Source: Deltaproteobacteria bacterium | GTDB lineage: Bacteria > Myxococcota_A > UBA9042 > PHBI01 | Assembly (NCBI GenBank): GCA_011526585.1 | Contig: WYBB01000210.1 | Span: 1-64,000 of the forward strand | DNA: 64,000 bases | Direction: 5' to 3' | In this document: in pieces, positions 17,658 through 25,716 of the stretch | Position numbering within the stretch: the stretch's first letter is position 1 | How the letters are laid out: each line of letters opens with the position of its first letter | The notes under the pieces: generated by a model | What the model was told of the DNA's origin: nothing | What the model saw: only the letters and a program-made list of their open reading frames with translations | Database searches by the model: none | Program-made: the position numbers and the translations under genes

Positions 17658-20600
17658 GCGAGCCGGAGCCCGCGGCGCCGAGCCCGAGCGAGCGCGCGCT
17701 GGCCGACGCGCTGCGCCGCCCGAAGATGCTGCGCACGACCGGGCCGATCGCCTGGATGGCGAAGAACCCGGTCGCCGCCAACCTGCTCATGGTGGCGTTC
17801 CTGCTGGGCGGCTTCCTGATGGGCACGCAGCTCCAGCAGGAGGTCTTCCCCGAGATCGAGCTCGACCTGGTCTCGGTCACGGTGCCCTATCCCGGCGCGA
17901 GCCCGAGCGAGGCCGAGGAGATCGTCTCGTCGATCGAGCAGGCGGTGGCCGGCCTCGACGGGGTCAAGCGCGTGACCGGCGGCGCCGCCGAGGGGTTCGC
18001 CGCGGTCTACGTCGAGATCGAGGAGGGGGAGGACTCGCAGGAGGTGCTCGCCGACGTGAAGAACTCGGTCGACCGCATCACCACGATGCCGCTCGACGCC
18101 GAGCGACCGATCGTCAACCTGCTGGAGAACCGGCGCGAGGTGATCTCGCTCGTCTTCTACGGCGACGTCGACGAGCAGGTCCTCAAGGACCTCGTCGAGA
18201 AGGCCAAGGACGACCTCAAGGCGTCCCCCGACATCACGCTGGTCGAGACCGTCGGCACGCGCCCGCCCGAGATCGCGCTCGAGGTGCCGCTGCGAAAGCT
18301 GCGCGAGCTCAACCTGAGCATCGACGCGCTGGCGCAGCGCCTGCGCTCGGAGTCGACCGAGCTGCCGGGCGGGGGCATCAAGACCGACGGCGGCGAGGTG
18401 CTGCTGCGCACGCGCCCCAAGCCCAAGACCGGCGACGAGTTCGCGAACCTGCCGCTGGCGGCCAACCCGCAAGGCGGGCGCCTCGTCGCCGCCGAGATCG
18501 GCGAAGTGGCGGACGACTTCGCCGAGGTCGATCAGGCCTCGAGCTTCAACGGCTCGCCGGCCGCGATGGTGCGCGCCTATCGCATGGGCAGCGAGACGCC
18601 GATCCAGGTCGCCGACGCCGTCAAGGCCTACATGGCCGAGGTCCGCGCCGCGCTGCCGCCGGGCGTCGAGGTCGCGATCTGGAACGACATGAGCGACCTC
18701 TTCAAGCAGCGCCTGTCGCTCCTGACCGACAACGCCCTCCTGAGCTTCGTGCTCGTGCTCTTCGTGCTCGGCCTCTTCCTCGAGATGCGCCTCGCCTTCT
18801 GGGTGACGACCGGGATCCCGGTCTCGATCCTCGGCTCCTTCGTCTTCCTCGGCTCGACCGACGTCTCGATCAACATGGTCTCGATGTTCGCGTTCATCGT
18901 CACCGTCGGCATCGTCGTCGACGACGCCATCGTCGTCGGCGAGAACGTCTGGCAGAAGCGCGAGCAGGGCCTGCCGCCCATGCGCGCCGCCATCGAGGGC
19001 GCACGCGAGGTGGCGGTGCCGGTGACCTTCTCGGTGCTCACCACCGTCGCCGCCTTCATGCCGATGCTCTTCGTGCCCGGCGTGCAGGGCAAGATCTTCG
19101 CCGCCATCCCGGCGGTGGTGATCTCGGTGCTGATGCTCTCGCTCATCGAGAGCTTCTTCATCCTGCCGGCCCACCTCGGCCACGAGGGCAAGAAGCGCCC
19201 GCTCTGGCAGCACATGCGCACCTGGGCGGTCGTCTTCGCCGTCGCCGGGCTCCTCTTCGGCGGTCGCGTCGTCGGCAACACGCTCCTCGCTCTCCTCGCC
19301 GGCGCGCTGGTCGGGGCGGCGATCCCGGTCGTGCTCACGGTGATCTCGCTGGTGATGACCACGCTGCGCCGCCTCGTCACGCGCGCCTTCGAGTTCGTCG
19401 TGCACCGCATGTACGCGCCCTTCATCGGTCACGCGCTGCGCTTCCGCTACCTCACCCTCGGCGTCGCGGTGGCGGTGATGGTGCTGATCTTCGCCCAGCC
19501 GATGAGCGGTCGCCTGCGCTTTTCGCAGTTCCCGCAGATCGAGCTCGACATGGTCTCGCTTGACGCCACGCTGCCCTTCGGCTCGCCGATCGCCGACAGC
19601 GAGGCGGTGCGCGACCGCGTCGTCGCCGCCGCCAAGGCGGTGCTCGCCAAGAAGGGCGACTTCGATGCCGTCTCACGCGGGATCTTCGCGCAGATCGGCG
19701 GCGGCGTTCAGTCCGTGGGGCCGGTCGCCGCCCAGGGGCAGGCGGGCGCGCACCAGGTCTCGGTGCGCGTCGCGCTGGTGCCCGCCAAGGAGCGCGACTT
19801 CGGCGCCTTCGACTACCTGCGCGAGTGGCGCATGGCGGTCGGGCAGATCGCCGGCGTCGACAAGCTCGGCTTCCGCGCGTCCTTCTCCAGCCAGAAGCCG
19901 ATCTCGATCATCCTGCTCGGCGACGAGATCCGCCAGCTCGAGCACGCCGCCACCGACATCGCCGCCATGCTCGCGACGTTCTCCGGCGTGACCGACATCG
20001 ATCCCGGCCACCAGCCGGGCAAGCCGCAGATCGACTTCGTACCGACGCGGCTCGGCGAGGCGGCCGGCCTCACCACCGCCGAGATCGGCCGCCAGGTGCG
20101 CAGCGCCTTCTTCGGCGCCGAGGCCGGGCGCCAGCAGCGCGACTCGGACGAGCTCAAGGTGATGGTGCGCCTGCCGGCGTCCGAGCGTCGGAGCGAGCAC
20201 GACATCGAGCGGCTCATGCTGCGCACGCCCGGCGGCCAGGAGATCCCGTTCCGCATGGCGGCCTCGATCACGCGCGGCAACGCCTTCACCGCCATCGCCC
20301 ACGAGTCGGAGCGCCGCGCCATCGAGGTCAGCGCCGAGGTCGACCTCGCGCTGACGACCGCCGAGGAGGTCTACCTCTCGCTGCTCGGCCCCGAGGGGCG
20401 CATCGCCCAGGTGCTCCAGGCGCACCCGGGCGTGAGCTACGACCTCGGCGGCGAGCGGCGTGAGCAGGGCGAGGCCAACCAGGCGCTCTTCCTCGGCGCG
20501 ATCTTCTCGCTCTTCGCGATCTACGCGCTCATCTCCATCCCGTTTCGCAGCTTCGTGCGCGGCTTCGCGGTGATCTTCGCCGTGCCCATGGCCGCGGGCT

Positions 20601-21100
20601 GGGCGATCCTCGCGCACATCCTGCTCGGCTACGACATGTCGATGATCTCGCTGATGGGCATGCTGGCGCTGGCCGGCGTGGCGGTGAACGACTCGATCGT
20701 GCTCGTCAGCACCGCGCTCGACATGCAGCGCGACGAGCGCGTCTCGGCGTTCGAGGCGATGCGCCAGGCGGGGGCGCGCCGCTTCCGGCCGATCTGGCTG
20801 ACCTCGCTCACGACCTTCCTCGGGCTGGCGCCGATGATCTTCGAGACCTCGGTCCAGGCGCGCTTCCTCATCCCGATGGCCATCGCGCTCGGCTTCGGGA
20901 TCCTCTTCGCGACGATCTCGACCCTCATCGTGGTGCCCGCCTTCTACCTCGTGCTCGAGGACATCAAGCGCCTCTTCGGCTACGGCCCGGGCGTTCACGC
21001 GCCGCCGCCACGCGACGACGAGGAGGCGAGCCCACCCGGCGCCGCGCCCGAGCCAGGCGCGGCCGAGGCGACCGTGCTGACCGAGCCGGCGACCGGTTGA
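17654..21100 (+). CDS. RND (AcrB/HAE1 superfamily) efflux permease with an extra hydrophobic insertion
   Basis: Proton-driven inner-membrane pump of 1148 aa. The GTG at 17654 overlaps the adaptor stop. TM1 is ANLLMVAFLLGGFLMG near residue 40. Two porter regions follow (VTVPYPGASPSEAEEIV), and the TM4 proton-relay pair is intact in GIVVDDAIVVGEN. The second half repeats the plan (FLGAIFSLFAIYALISIPF, AGVAVNDSIVLV). Between TM6 and TM7 an insertion of about 60 residues contains two additional hydrophobic stretches (WAVVFAVAGLLFGG, NTLLALLAGALVGAAIPVV). This makes it longer than the usual ~1040. It ends the tetR operon; the substrate is unknown. Confidence 0.94.
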   Translation: MSEPEPAAPSPSERALADALRRPKMLRTTGPIAWMAKNPVAANLLMVAFLLGGFLMGTQLQQEVFPEIELDLVSVTVPYPGASPSEAEEIVSSIEQAVAGLDGVKRVTGGAAEGFAAVYVEIEEGEDSQEVLADVKNSVDRITTMPLDAERPIVNLLENRREVISLVFYGDVDEQVLKDLVEKAKDDLKASPDITLVETVGTRPPEIALEVPLRKLRELNLSIDALAQRLRSESTELPGGGIKTDGGEVLLRTRPKPKTGDEFANLPLAANPQGGRLVAAEIGEVADDFAEVDQASSFNGSPAAMVRAYRMGSETPIQVADAVKAYMAEVRAALPPGVEVAIWNDMSDLFKQRLSLLTDNALLSFVLVLFVLGLFLEMRLAFWVTTGIPVSILGSFVFLGSTDVSINMVSMFAFIVTVGIVVDDAIVVGENVWQKREQGLPPMRAAIEGAREVAVPVTFSVLTTVAAFMPMLFVPGVQGKIFAAIPAVVISVLMLSLIESFFILPAHLGHEGKKRPLWQHMRTWAVVFAVAGLLFGGRVVGNTLLALLAGALVGAAIPVVLTVISLVMTTLRRLVTRAFEFVVHRMYAPFIGHALRFRYLTLGVAVAVMVLIFAQPMSGRLRFSQFPQIELDMVSLDATLPFGSPIADSEAVRDRVVAAAKAVLAKKGDFDAVSRGIFAQIGGGVQSVGPVAAQGQAGAHQVSVRVALVPAKERDFGAFDYLREWRMAVGQIAGVDKLGFRASFSSQKPISIILLGDEIRQLEHAATDIAAMLATFSGVTDIDPGHQPGKPQIDFVPTRLGEAAGLTTAEIGRQVRSAFFGAEAGRQQRDSDELKVMVRLPASERRSEHDIERLMLRTPGGQEIPFRMAASITRGNAFTAIAHESERRAIEVSAEVDLALTTAEEVYLSLLGPEGRIAQVLQAHPGVSYDLGGERREQGEANQALFLGAIFSLFAIYALISIPFRSFVRGFAVIFAVPMAAGWAILAHILLGYDMSMISLMGMLALAGVAVNDSIVLVSTALDMQRDERVSAFEAMRQAGARRFRPIWLTSLTTFLGLAPMIFETSVQARFLIPMAIALGFGILFATISTLIVVPAFYLVLEDIKRLFGYGPGVHAPPPRDDEEASPPGAAPEPGAAEATVLTEPATG

Positions 21101-21131
21101 AGGCGGCGCGGTTCCCGCGTAGCCTCGACCC

Positions 21132-21578
21132 ATGTCGGAAGCAACGCCCATTCGGGGCTCGTGTCTGTGTGGCGGAGTCACCTTCGAGCTCGTGCCGCCG
21201 ACGGACTTCGTCGCGCACTGTCACTGCAAGAGCTGCCGGCTCTCGCACGGGGCGGCCTTCGTCACCTGGACCGGCGTGCCGATGGCGCGCTTCCGGCTGA
21301 CCGCCGGCGAGACCCTGCTCAAGTGGTACGCCTCGTCGGCGTGGATCGAGTGGGGTTTCTGCTCGGTGTGCGGCAGCTCGATGCTCTATCGCGCGGTCGC
21401 CGAGGGCCATCCCGAGGCGCCCAAGGTCGATCGCATGTACGTCACCGCGGCCAGCCTCGTCGACCCGCTCGACAAGCCGCCGCTGGTCCACGTGAGCTGG
21501 GAGGAGCACCTGCCCTGGCTCAGCATCCCCGACGGGCTGCCGAAGCATCGCGGCAAGACCGCCGAGCGCATCGAGTAG
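21132..21578 (+). CDS. GFA family (glutathione-dependent formaldehyde-activating enzyme-like) zinc protein
   Basis: Small protein of 148 aa with the GFA zinc-site cysteines: CLCGG near residue 11, CHCKSCR near 32 and CSVCGS near 78. These positions bind the structural and catalytic zinc ions in this fold (CENP-V/GFA). Members are loosely annotated, and few are proven to act on S-hydroxymethylglutathione. It starts 31 nt after the permease without a clear ribosome binding site, so it may be read through from the efflux operon. Confidence 0.9.
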   Translation: MSEATPIRGSCLCGGVTFELVPPTDFVAHCHCKSCRLSHGAAFVTWTGVPMARFRLTAGETLLKWYASSAWIEWGFCSVCGSSMLYRAVAEGHPEAPKVDRMYVTAASLVDPLDKPPLVHVSWEEHLPWLSIPDGLPKHRGKTAERIE

Positions 21579-21632
21579 CCAGAAGTCGGCTCGGCTTGCA
21601 TCGAGTCGTCGCGCTCACTACTGCTTGCGCGC

Positions 21633-22883
21633 ATGTCGCTCCGACCCAACCTCCTCCTCTGTTCCCTCGTGCTCACTACCGCCTGCGGCGGTGACGAGCC
21701 CGCCACCTCCACCGATACGGCCAACGACACCGGCCAGAGCGCCGAGGTCGACGCGCCCGACCCGTTCGGCTGCACGCCGCTGGCGCGCGCCGATCTCGCG
21801 GCGCTCGTCTTCGACAAGCAGGACGACGTCTCGACCAGCTACAGCATGGAGCTCGGGGTCGACGTCGGCGTGCCCGCCGCCGACTATCTCGTGCTCCAGT
21901 TCATCAACTACAACGAGCGCATCGAGCAGGCGACCGGCACCTTCGCGCTCGACGAGGCCCCCAACGACAACTTCGGCACCTGCCCCGAGTGCGTGGCGAT
22001 CTGGGTCGACCAGGCCGACCCGAGCCTGCCGCCCGGCAAGGTGCTCTTCCAGAGCTCCGGCACGATCACGCTCGACCTCGACCCGCGCACGCGCCGCCTC
22101 GTCGGGCGCCTCGAGGGCGTGCGCTTCCGCGAGATCGCCATCGATCCGATGACGCTCTCGTCGACCTTCGTGCCCGACGGCGAGTGCATGGTCATGAGCG
22201 AGCCCCTCGACTTCGCCTTCCGCTGGGTGCCGCCGGAGTGGACCTGCGACGCGGGCGCCTACCACCATGACGACGGCTGCGACTGCGCTTGCGGCGCGCC
22301 CGACCCGGACTGCGCCCCGAGCATCTTCGACTCACCGCTCGCGGTGCCGTCGAGCGACTGCACGGACGGCGAGCTCTGCGTCGAAGGCCGCTGCGCCGCC
22401 ACGTGCGCCATCGCCTTCGGCGACACCCCTGCGCGGGCCTGCCCGAGCGGTCAGCTCTGCACCATCGAGCTGCCCGACGATCTCTGCGCGAGCGGCGTGC
22501 CGGTCGACCCGGCCGCGCTCGGCCAGGCCTGCACGACCAGCGCCACCTACTGCGCGGTCGCCGACGGCCTGCCCGGCGGCCTCTGCTCGTGGGACACGCT
22601 GCCGACCTGCCGCCCGCTCTGCGCATCGCGCGCCGACTGCGCGCCCGAGGAGCACTGCTACGTCATGCGCGGCGACCCGATGCTCGGCGAGGGCAAGGGC
22701 TACTGCACCGACGGCGCGCCCTCGGCCTGGTACTGCGAGCCCGACAAGTGGGAAGACGGCCAGGTCTGCCACTGCGGCTGCGGCTTCGGCGATCCCGACT
22801 GCGACAACCCCGCGCTGCCCGTCGAGGGCTGCGAAGGCGGTGCGCGCTGCGGCGACGACGGTCTCTGCCCCGACACGCCGTGA
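21633..22883 (+). CDS. Cys-rich lipoprotein with duplicated CxCxCGxxDPDC motif
   Basis: Family not recognised. The signal ends in LVLTTAC, giving a lipidated Cys near residue 18, then an acidic Thr/Asp linker (TSTDTANDTGQ) and a domain of about 170 residues with few cysteines. From about residue 205 the protein is very Cys-rich. The motif W-x-C ... DG-C-x-C-x-C-G-x2-DPDC occurs twice (CDCACGAPDPDC, CHCGCGFGDPDC), separated by segments such as GELCVEGRC and RADCAPEEHCY that resemble secreted myxobacterial Cys-rich repeats. 416 aa. It probably sits on the cell surface and may bind metal or ligand (inference). It converges on the SDR gene with a 24-base gap. Confidence 0.8.
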   Translation: MSLRPNLLLCSLVLTTACGGDEPATSTDTANDTGQSAEVDAPDPFGCTPLARADLAALVFDKQDDVSTSYSMELGVDVGVPAADYLVLQFINYNERIEQATGTFALDEAPNDNFGTCPECVAIWVDQADPSLPPGKVLFQSSGTITLDLDPRTRRLVGRLEGVRFREIAIDPMTLSSTFVPDGECMVMSEPLDFAFRWVPPEWTCDAGAYHHDDGCDCACGAPDPDCAPSIFDSPLAVPSSDCTDGELCVEGRCAATCAIAFGDTPARACPSGQLCTIELPDDLCASGVPVDPAALGQACTTSATYCAVADGLPGGLCSWDTLPTCRPLCASRADCAPEEHCYVMRGDPMLGEGKGYCTDGAPSAWYCEPDKWEDGQVCHCGCGFGDPDCDNPALPVEGCEGGARCGDDGLCPDTP

Positions 22884-22907
22884 GGCATGCGCGCGCCGCC
22901 GCGCCGA

Positions 22908-23891
22908 TCACTTGCCCGGGTAGCGCAGCGCCCCCTCCTGGGACCAGGGCAGCGGCGTGATCACCGGGTCGAGGCGCACCTCGGACCAGGACAGGGCCAC
23001 CCCGCGCTCGCCGGCGTCGGGAGCGGGCCCGACCTCGAGCTGGAAGAAGCGCTCGGCGAGCTCGGCCGCGGGGCGGCCGATGAGCTGGAAGAGCGCGGCC
23101 GAGGCCTCCTCGGGCTCGAGCATGCGCGGCTGCCAGCGCCCGAAGACCTTGGCGTTGTCGACGTAGGCCTCGGTCATGGCGGTGCGCACGAACGGGTAGC
23201 CGACCGAGAACGCCGTGACCTTGGCGGCGTCCTTGCCGAGGTTCGTGCGCAGGATCTTCGGCAGCGAGAGCACCGCCCAGTTGGCGGCGCAGTAGCCGGG
23301 CACGCCCGCGCCGGGGTCGTGGGCCTGGCGCGAGGAGATGTACACGATGGTGAGCTCGCCGCCGGCGTGCAGCGCCTCGCTCGCGAAGAGGTGGGTCATC
23401 GCCATGAAGCCGTCGAGCTTGGTGTCGATCACGTCGCGCGACTGCTCGAGGTTCTTGACGAAGGCCTGGCGCACGCGCGCGCGGCGGCCGGCCGACGACT
23501 CGTCGCCCTTTTCGCGCGGGGCCTTGCCGAAGACGTAGCCGTCCTCGCTGCGGCCGCTGTTGCAGATCAGGAGGTCGGGCGGCGCGCCCATCTTGTTGAT
23601 GACGTAGGAGCGGATCGCCCAGACGTCGCGCGGGTTGGTGACGTCGGCCTGCACCGGGAAGGCGTTGCCACCGGCGGCGTTGATCGCGTCGACCGTCGCG
23701 AGACCGTCCTCATAGGAGGCGTGGAAGTGCACCGCGACCGAGGCCGCGCCCGAGAGGCCGGCCGAGAAGGCGAAGGCCTGGCCGAGGCCATGGTGCTTGC
23801 CGCTGCCGGTGATGAAGACGCGGCGGCCGGCGACGGCGCCTGCGAGGTCGGCGGGCAGCTTGAACGGGGTCGGGTCGACGGTCGTGGACAT
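22908..23891 (-). CDS. Atypical short-chain dehydrogenase/reductase-like protein lacking the catalytic lysine
   Basis: Rossmann-fold SDR of 327 aa starting at the ATG preceded by GAGGAG. The cofactor loop is TGSGKHHGLGQAF, two residues longer between the glycines than the classical TGxxxGxG. The strand-4 NxG region reads ICNSGRS, and the catalytic Ser lies in IVYISSRQ. The YxxxK motif reads YCAAN (Tyr200, Asn204), so the lysine that orients the nicotinamide ribose is replaced. Such changes occur in atypical SDRs and fatty-acid-synthase-linked or regulatory forms. It is divergent from fumC, with a palindrome in its promoter region. Confidence 0.82.
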   Translation of the reverse strand: MSTTVDPTPFKLPADLAGAVAGRRVFITGSGKHHGLGQAFAFSAGLSGAASVAVHFHASYEDGLATVDAINAAGGNAFPVQADVTNPRDVWAIRSYVINKMGAPPDLLICNSGRSEDGYVFGKAPREKGDESSAGRRARVRQAFVKNLEQSRDVIDTKLDGFMAMTHLFASEALHAGGELTIVYISSRQAHDPGAGVPGYCAANWAVLSLPKILRTNLGKDAAKVTAFSVGYPFVRTAMTEAYVDNAKVFGRWQPRMLEPEEASAALFQLIGRPAAELAERFFQLEVGPAPDAGERGVALSWSEVRLDPVITPLPWSQEGALRYPGK

Positions 23892-23920
23892 GGGGGCTCC
23901 TCGAGGGGCGGCTGGCGGGA

Positions 23921-23935
23921 TGACGCGGCGCGTCA
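23921..23935. promoter_or_regulatory. Perfect 15-bp palindrome upstream of the SDR-like gene
   Basis: TGACGCG-g-CGCGTCA lies 30 nt upstream of the SDR-like start codon, in the divergent intergenic region shared with fumC. It could be an operator for either gene or a leader hairpin. Confidence 0.4.
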
Positions 23936-23982
23936 CGGCGCATGGTAAGCGGCCCCGGAGCGAGAATCAACCTTGGATTGAA

Positions 23983-24011
23983 TTGCCGTTCAGCGCCCCG
24001 TCTGCTATCTC
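23983..24011 (+). promoter_or_regulatory. Promoter candidate for fumC
   Basis: TTGCCG (23983-23988) and TATCTC (24006-24011) are 17 bases apart. TGC just before the -10 gives an extended -10. Predicted start near 24018, with GGAGG in the leader before the ATG. Confidence 0.35.
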
Positions 24012-24044
24012 GCGCGCACTTTTCTTTTCGCGACGGAGGACGAC

Positions 24045-25442
24045 ATGACGAGCGGCACGCGCATCGAGAAGGACACCATGGGCGAGATCGCCGTGGCCGA
24101 CGACAAGCTCTGGGGCGCGCAGACCCAGCGCTCGCTCCAGAACTTCGCCATCGGCGAGATCCGCTTCACGCGCCCGATGATCCGCGCGTTCGGCGTGCTC
24201 AAGAAGGCCGCGGCCAAGGTCAACCGCGACCTCGGGCTCCTCGCCGAGGACAAGCAGACCCTCATCGCGCGTGTCTGTGACGAGGTGATCGCCGGCGAGC
24301 ACGACGCACACTTCCCGCTGGTCGTGTTCCAGACCGGCTCGGGCACCCAGACGAACATGAACGTCAACGAGGTGATCTCCAACCGCGCCATCCAGATCAC
24401 CGGCGGCGTGCTCGGCTCGAAGAAGCCGATCCACCCCAACGACGACGTCAACAAGTCGCAGTCGTCCAACGACACCTTCCCGACGGCGATGCACATCGCC
24501 GCGGCCGAGGAGCTGGTTCATCGCCTCGTCCCTGCCGTGCGCGCCCTGCGCGACGTGCTCGCCGACAAGGCCCGCGCCTTCTCGGCGATCGTCAAGATCG
24601 GGCGCACGCACCTGCAGGACGCGACGCCGCTCACCCTCGGCCAGGAGATCTCCGGCTGGGTCGCGCAGCTCGACCACGGCCTCCAGCGCATCGACGCGGT
24701 CCTGCCGCACCTCTACGAGCTCGCGCTCGGCGGCACCGCGGTCGGCACCGGCCTCAACTCGCACCCCGAGTACGCGGCGCGCGTCGCCGCCGAGATCGCC
24801 GCGCTCACCGGCCTGCCGTTCGTCAGCGCGCCGAACAAGTTCGAGTCCCTCGCCGCGCACGACGCGGTCGCCTTCGCCTCGGGCGCGCTGCGCACGCTCG
24901 GCGGCAGCCTCATGAAGATCGCCAACGACGTGCGCTGGCTCGCGTCGGGGCCGCGCTCGGGCATCGGCGAGCTCAGGATCCCCGAGAACGAACCGGGCTC
25001 CTCGATCATGCCGGGCAAGGTCAACCCGACCCAGTGCGAGGCCCTGACCATGGTCGTCTGCCAGGTCTACGGCAACGACGCCGCCCTCGCGTTTGCCGCC
25101 TCGCAGGGCAACTTCGAGCTCAACGTCTACAAGCCGGTGATGATCCACAACCTGCTCGAGTCGGTGCGCCTGCTCGCCGACGGCTGCGACTCGTTCCGCA
25201 CCCACTGCGCGATCGGCATCGAGCCCAACCGCGCGCGCATCGACGAGCTCGTCGCCAACTCGCTGATGCTGGTGACCGCGCTCAACACGCACATCGGCTA
25301 CGACAAGGCGGCCGCCATCGCCAAGAAGGCCTACAAGGAGGACACGACCCTCAAGGCCGCCGCGCTCGCGCTCGGCTACGTCAGCGCCGAGGACTTCGAT
25401 CGCTGGGTCGACCCCACGACGATGACCGAGCCCAACCCGTGA
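24045..25442 (+). CDS. fumC: Class II fumarate hydratase
   Basis: Iron-independent fumarase converting fumarate to malate in the TCA cycle. 465 aa, the usual length. The N-terminal EKDTMGEIAVADDKLWGAQTQRS, the substrate segment TGSGTQTNMNVNEV, the NDDVNKSQSSND block, GRTHLQDATP with the catalytic His, and the signature GSSIMPGKVNPTQ with the catalytic Ser are all intact. It starts after CGGAGGACGAC. A GC-rich hairpin begins 4 nt after its stop. Monocistronic. Confidence 0.98.
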   Translation: MTSGTRIEKDTMGEIAVADDKLWGAQTQRSLQNFAIGEIRFTRPMIRAFGVLKKAAAKVNRDLGLLAEDKQTLIARVCDEVIAGEHDAHFPLVVFQTGSGTQTNMNVNEVISNRAIQITGGVLGSKKPIHPNDDVNKSQSSNDTFPTAMHIAAAEELVHRLVPAVRALRDVLADKARAFSAIVKIGRTHLQDATPLTLGQEISGWVAQLDHGLQRIDAVLPHLYELALGGTAVGTGLNSHPEYAARVAAEIAALTGLPFVSAPNKFESLAAHDAVAFASGALRTLGGSLMKIANDVRWLASGPRSGIGELRIPENEPGSSIMPGKVNPTQCEALTMVVCQVYGNDAALAFAASQGNFELNVYKPVMIHNLLESVRLLADGCDSFRTHCAIGIEPNRARIDELVANSLMLVTALNTHIGYDKAAAIAKKAYKEDTTLKAAALALGYVSAEDFDRWVDPTTMTEPNP

Positions 25443-25445
25443 CCC

Positions 25446-25475
25446 CGCCCGCGGGCGACCCATCGTCCGCGGGCG
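25446..25475 (+). terminator. Hairpin after fumC
   Basis: A perfect 9-bp stem, CGCCCGCGG / CCGCGGGCG, with a 12-base loop begins right after the fumC stop. No U-tract follows. Confidence 0.45.
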
Positions 25476-25661
25476 AGCCGTCGCGCCGCAGCGGGAGTGG
25501 ACCGCGACCGCGGATTTGATCATGCTCGCCGGGATGGTCACACGTCGGTCCCCGGTCATGAGGAAACGGCAGCTCGCGACCCGAAGCTCCGGGGACGCCG
25601 CGAGGGCTCGGTCGAGCCCGACGAGGGCGGCGGAGGGCGCAGGGTCGCGAGCGATACGGCG

Positions 25662-25716
25662 GACGTGCCCATGGGCGCTTCCATCATCCGTGGTGGCGAC
25701 CGTCCATGGGCACGTC
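25662..25716 (+). repeat. 13-bp perfect inverted repeat abutting the tamA start codon
   Basis: GACGTGCCCATGG (25662-25674) is repeated in inverted form at 25704-25716, directly before the ATG at 25717, with 29 bases between. In mRNA it would form a stable stem occupying the ribosome binding region. As DNA it could be an operator pair. Confidence 0.5.

Noticed and set aside
25516..25716. Upstream start of the TamA-like gene
   Set aside because: The added 67 residues are basic low complexity and pass through the inverted repeat; the signal sequence begins at 25717.
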